Made by a program: the position numbers and the translations under genes
NCBI GenBank assembly: GCA_027065215.1
Contig: JAMOOT010000177.1
Location: 1 to 9,660 of the forward strand
DNA length: 9,660 bases
Origin: Candidatus Omnitrophota bacterium
GTDB taxonomy: Bacteria; Omnitrophota; Gorgyraeia; S143-82
Reading direction: 5' to 3'
Part shown: positions 7,473 to 9,660 of the stretch, one piece after another
How the letters are laid out: each line of letters opens with the position of its first letter
Numbering within the stretch: the first letter of the stretch is position 1
Notes under the pieces: generated by a model
Database searches by the model: none
The model's input: the letters and a program-made list of their open reading frames with translations, nothing else
Told to the model about the DNA's origin: nothing

Positions 7473-8807
7473 ATGAGGATTTTAGTACTCAAAGAGTATG
7501 TAATTATATTTTTAGGGTTATTTTTGTTAATTCCTTTGATAGGTTATGGAGCCAGTATTAACCTTGGCGAGGACCGTGGTAGCCCAGGTGATACAGTAAC
7601 TATTCCTGTTACATTAAATTACATAGAGGGAGAAAGGCCAAACATCTGCTCAATCGGGGTTGATATAGGATTTGATCCGAATATCTTGGAGAATCCACAG
7701 ATTGAGATTGGATCTGCAGGCAGTGCTGCTGATAAAGATGTTGTTTCAAATCTTGTCTCCCCTGGACTATTGAGAATAGGCATTTTGGGTTATAATAAAA
7801 ATATCATTTCTGCAGGCATAGTGGCAAAAGTGACTTTCACGATAAAGGCCGATGCTGCTGATGGTAATTATACCCTTACTAACCACCCTAGTGCCTCAGA
7901 CCCGGATGGAAATGCCATTTCTGTTACTGGTGCTGAACTATCCACATATGAAGTGGTGGCGCAGTCAGTGGTTTATCCGGAGATCAGCACGGAGGTGGGT
8001 AACGTGGTAGATCCAGAGAACATATCTACCCCAATAGGAAATGCATTTAATGAAATCTTCCCTGATACCTCTGTAACTGTTATACCAGACAAAAGGTCAG
8101 GCATCCTGTCTGTCAACATAGCTGGGACAGAGTTCCCTGTAGTAGTAACCAGTACAGGAACAACCTCTAATCTGCCTGACAATTCTACGTTTGAGGTCAT
8201 GAACGGCGGGCTTACTGCACGGGTTGTCTTTACGGATGGAAGGAGCATAGAGATAGCGCCCATGGCGGCGGACCCAGAGGGTGTAAAGGAAGCCTTTACG
8301 AATGCAGGATTGACTACCGAATTCAAGCCTGATAAGGGTATGATCATTGTAACGGATAGATCCTACAATAAATATGCAGGTATATTTGGCTGGAGCGCAG
8401 GTCCTATTGGCAACAAAACCATTGATACATTTACCATGGTAGATGGATGTGTGCAGATCCTGTATACGGATGGAAGCATCCAGTCCGTGGCACCGGCAAT
8501 AGGTTCTCTCCAGGGCGTCGTTGATCTCCTTGAAGAATCCGGCGTTCAATACACCATTGATCGTTCCACAGGAGTAATTAATCTGGCCAATGGCTCTTCC
8601 TGCTGGAAGCCCGATTATGTAATCAGGCCATTTTCTGATATTTCTCTCACAATTCCTGGGACTGAATGGATTGAGTATATAAACAATAGGGATCCTCACG
8701 GACTCTACTTCAAGGACGTTGGCGATGTAAACGAAGACGGCCTGGTTGATATAGAGATCTGGTCAGGGATTGGCAAACAGTTCATCTGGCAGGTATTGTG
8801 TGAATAA
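7473..8807 (+). CDS. Exported cohesin-domain protein, 444 residues
   Basis: Residues 1-27 form a Sec signal peptide: a short charged start, then a hydrophobic core IIFLGLFLLIPLIG, and a likely cut after YGA. Residues 28-160 match a cohesin domain: SPGDTVTIPVTL, ICSIGVDIGFDPNIL, LLRIGILGYNK, AGIVAKVTFTIKADAADGNYTL and ISVTGAEL follow the expected strand order. Cohesins are the receptors for dockerins. Residues 185-373 hold three related units ending in an 'F.PDKGMIIV'-type hairpin; they faintly recall copper-amine-oxidase N-terminal-like repeats. Residues 418-429 (DVNEDGLVDIEI) resemble one calcium loop, imperfect because position 12 is Ile. There is no transmembrane anchor or sorting signal, so attachment to the cell, if any, is unexplained. 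The start is set by the strong ribosome binding site. The preceding gene ends in a dockerin, suggesting the two proteins bind. The cohesin call is firm; the rest of the protein is uncharacterised. Confidence 0.9.
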   Translation: MRILVLKEYVIIFLGLFLLIPLIGYGASINLGEDRGSPGDTVTIPVTLNYIEGERPNICSIGVDIGFDPNILENPQIEIGSAGSAADKDVVSNLVSPGLLRIGILGYNKNIISAGIVAKVTFTIKADAADGNYTLTNHPSASDPDGNAISVTGAELSTYEVVAQSVVYPEISTEVGNVVDPENISTPIGNAFNEIFPDTSVTVIPDKRSGILSVNIAGTEFPVVVTSTGTTSNLPDNSTFEVMNGGLTARVVFTDGRSIEIAPMAADPEGVKEAFTNAGLTTEFKPDKGMIIVTDRSYNKYAGIFGWSAGPIGNKTIDTFTMVDGCVQILYTDGSIQSVAPAIGSLQGVVDLLEESGVQYTIDRSTGVINLANGSSCWKPDYVIRPFSDISLTIPGTEWIEYINNRDPHGLYFKDVGDVNEDGLVDIEIWSGIGKQFIWQVLCE

Positions 8808-8923
8808 TGTTAAAGTCAATTAAAAATCCTCATATTAGGGCCCTTAAAATTCCCCACCTTATTGGACTAATTTTTAGATTTAGTTAGTCGATGCTTAAAA
8901 AATATATAATTCGCTGAAAATAC

Positions 8924-8955
8924 TTGCTAATTTATCTGGATCAATGTAATATAAT
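8924..8955 (+). promoter_or_regulatory. Candidate transposase promoter
   Basis: TTGCTA (8924-8929) is followed after 17 bases by TAATAT (8947-8952), overlapping a perfect TATAAT at 8950-8955 (20-base spacing). It lies about 70 bases before the start codon. In AT-rich DNA such matches arise easily, so confidence is low. Confidence 0.3.
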
Positions 8956-8979
8956 TACCAGAAAAGGCAAATTATATTA
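8947..8979. repeat. Perfect 10-bp inverted repeat in the transposase leader
   Basis: TAATATAATT (8947-8956) and AATTATATTA (8970-8979) are exact reverse complements with a 13-base loop. The left arm overlaps the candidate -10 box. It could be a transposase binding site, an operator or a leader hairpin limiting transposase expression. Being entirely A/T, it would be a weak hairpin and may be partly due to composition. Confidence 0.45.
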
Positions 8980-9010
8980 AAAAACTGGTCGAAAAATACG
9001 AAAAAATTAT

Positions 9011-9016
9011 AGGTGG
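9011..9016 (+). promoter_or_regulatory. Ribosome binding site that selects the ATG at 9022
   Basis: AGGTGG ends 5 bases before ATG 9022. The GTG at 9013 lies inside this motif and has no Shine-Dalgarno-like sequence of its own upstream, so the ATG is the better start. Confidence 0.6.
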
Positions 9017-9021
9017 ATTAT

Positions 9022-9600
9022 ATGCAGACGCGTTCTCATAAATATAGAACACCTAGTTTGTTTTGTGGAGATTTATTAGACCAAATCAATCCTAAACATC
9101 CATTAGTAATTTTATCTAAAAAAATTCTGTGGGAAGAATTTGATAAAGTATTTGCAAATAAATATAGTAATCATGGACGGACATCTAAATTTACTAGATT
9201 GATGGTTGGACTTTTAATATTAAAACAGATGCATAATTTGAGTGATGCCAAAGTAGTGCAAATGTGGATACAGAATCCTTATTTTCAAGCTTTTTGTGGC
9301 GAAAGTAGATTTAGATGGAATCCTCCATGTACTCCATCAGAGCTTACACATTTTCGCAAACGTATAGGAGAGGATGGTGTAAAGAAAATTTTTGAATTAT
9401 CTGTTAAATTACATGGAGATAAAATTTTAGAGAAGGAGGTAGTAGTAGATACTACAGTTCAGGAGAAAAATATTACATTTCCGATAGATACAAAGTTAGT
9501 GTGTAAAATTATTTCCAGATGTAGAAAAATAGCTAAAGAAGAAGGAATAGTTTTACGAAGAAGTTTTAGAAGGGAACTACCTGAGTTGTTAAAAAAATAA
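9022..9600 (+). CDS. IS5-like transposase, first reading frame
   Basis: The 192-residue product (MQTRSHKYRTPSLFCGDLL...) matches the N-terminal half of IS5-type transposases. It has the DUF772-like region (FTRLMVGLLILKQMHNLSD, WIQNPYFQAFCGE, PSELTHFRKRIG), then VVVDTTVQEKNITFP with the presumed first catalytic Asp of the DDE triad at residue 143 (codon 9448-9450). Family members are much longer, and the second Asp and the Glu are missing here, so this frame alone cannot make an active enzyme. It ends at a TAA placed directly after a run of seven A. The -1 frame then continues with family-like basic sequence (next entries). The GC content is clearly lower than in the upstream genes. The transposase identity is firm; the exact IS5 subgroup is not determined. 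Confidence 0.88.
   Translation: MQTRSHKYRTPSLFCGDLLDQINPKHPLVILSKKILWEEFDKVFANKYSNHGRTSKFTRLMVGLLILKQMHNLSDAKVVQMWIQNPYFQAFCGESRFRWNPPCTPSELTHFRKRIGEDGVKKIFELSVKLHGDKILEKEVVVDTTVQEKNITFPIDTKLVCKIISRCRKIAKEEGIVLRRSFRRELPELLKK
9591..9600 (+). promoter_or_regulatory. Slippery heptamer A_AAA_AAA followed by stop codon TAA
   Basis: In the zero frame the codons are TTA AAA AAA TAA, so bases 9591-9597 form the canonical -1 slippage heptamer A_AAA_AAA, with the stop codon immediately after. Slipping back one base gives ATA AAG TTT and continues the protein. Both ribosomal frameshifting and transcriptional slippage at A-runs are known in insertion sequences. A simple one-base indel in the homopolymer, real or from assembly, would look the same. 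Confidence 0.6.
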
Positions 9601-9660
9601 AGTTTAACAAGAGGTCAAAAGATAGGAAAAAAATTAAAAAAGCGAGAAAAAGGATTAAGA
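9597..9660 (+). CDS. Transposase continuation in the -1 frame (3' end outside window)
   Basis: Read from ATA at 9597, the frame gives IKFNKRSKDRKKIKKARKRI and stays open to the window edge. This resembles the Lys/Arg-rich stretch that follows the 'C.KIAKEEGI.LRRS..R' region in related IS5-type transposases (an 'RF.NHPKNRKKARKA'-like segment, from memory). The same DNA in the zero frame (SLTRGQKIGKKL) fits less well. There is no start codon, so it must be reached by frameshift or belong to a disrupted gene. The remaining catalytic residues should lie downstream of the window. Confidence 0.6.
   Translation, partial: MKFNKRSKDRKKIKKARKRIK

Larger units (their letters stand above)
8808..9021 (+). 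other. AT-rich spacer before the transposase
   Basis: No gene is visible here. The first part contains the 8-base palindrome AGGGCCCT (8837-8844), the only GC-rich spot, and a small GACTAA/TTAGTC inverted repeat (8865-8870 and 8884-8889). The rest is AT-rich and holds the inverted repeat and promoter-like boxes described separately. No intrinsic terminator for the cohesin gene can be recognised. Confidence 0.5.
8837..9660 (+). mobile_element. Left part of an IS5-like insertion sequence (right end outside window)
   Basis: The transposase reading frames at 9022-9660 define the element. Its GC content is visibly lower than that of the cohesin gene, consistent with a separate origin. The left boundary is a guess: the GGGCCCTTAAAATTCCCC stretch from about 8837 lies a plausible distance upstream of the transposase and could be the terminal repeat. 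The right end is beyond the window, so neither the matching terminal repeat nor a target duplication can be checked. The insertion lies after the stop codon of the cohesin gene and does not interrupt it. Confidence 0.5.

Noticed and set aside
7973..8347. Reverse-strand open frame of 124 residues
   Set aside because: It is antisense to the cohesin gene and overlaps another spurious reverse frame; no ribosome binding site or domain.
8097..8699. Reverse-strand open frame of 200 residues
   Set aside because: It lies fully inside the cohesin gene, which has a signal peptide, domain matches and a strong ribosome binding site. The reverse product has no recognisable features.
9013..9021. GTG at 9013 as transposase start
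   Set aside because: It overlaps the AGGTGG motif that is well placed for the ATG at 9022, and has no ribosome binding site of its own.
1..9660. CRISPR array, tRNA, rRNA or attachment site
   Set aside because: No regularly spaced direct repeats, no cloverleaf-like sequence and no ribosomal RNA signature were seen on either strand.

Overview
The window is a low-GC stretch carrying two secreted-type genes on the + strand, followed by the left part of an insertion sequence. Approximate hand-counted samples give about 38% GC in the giant gene, 25-58% in the second gene and about 28% in the transposase. The mosaic of beta-helix, CARDB and fibronectin-III-like modules, the dockerin, the exact TAAGGAGG ribosome binding site, the Sec signal peptide and the IS5-like transposase point to a bacterium. 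Frequent ATA and AGG/AGA codons and the style of the dockerin suggest an environmental lineage such as Desulfobacterota, Nitrospirota or a candidate phylum. This is inference, and an archaeon is not strictly excluded because cohesins and dockerins also occur there.

Layout. Bases 1-7134 are the 3' part of one giant gene. Its reading frame is already open at base 1, so the true start and any signal peptide lie upstream. The visible 2377 residues are, in order: a two-module right-handed beta-helix, an FN3-like domain, three CARDB-like domains, several Ig/NEW3-like beta domains, an unrecognised helical plus beta block, a fourth CARDB, an Ig-like domain, three FN3-like domains, a Gly/Ser/Thr/Asp linker and a C-terminal dockerin with two calcium loops. 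Bases 7135-7472 are non-coding. They hold a decayed heptamer repeat, an inverted repeat, possible promoter elements and a strong ribosome binding site. Bases 7473-8807 encode a 444-residue exported protein with a signal peptide, an N-terminal cohesin domain and three related C-terminal units. Bases 8808-9021 are AT-rich and probably contain the left end of the IS. From 9022 to the window edge runs an IS5-like transposase, split by a stop that sits directly after an A_AAA_AAA slippery heptamer; the -1 frame continues to the end of the window.

How the genes may work together. Cohesin and dockerin are the two halves of a calcium-dependent docking pair, best known from cellulosomes. Here a giant adhesive-looking dockerin protein and a small exported cohesin protein are direct neighbours, with no recognisable glycoside hydrolase in view. 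The simplest reading is a two-component non-cellulosomal surface assembly in which the cohesin protein receives the giant protein. That the two bind each other is inferred from gene order and domain identity only.
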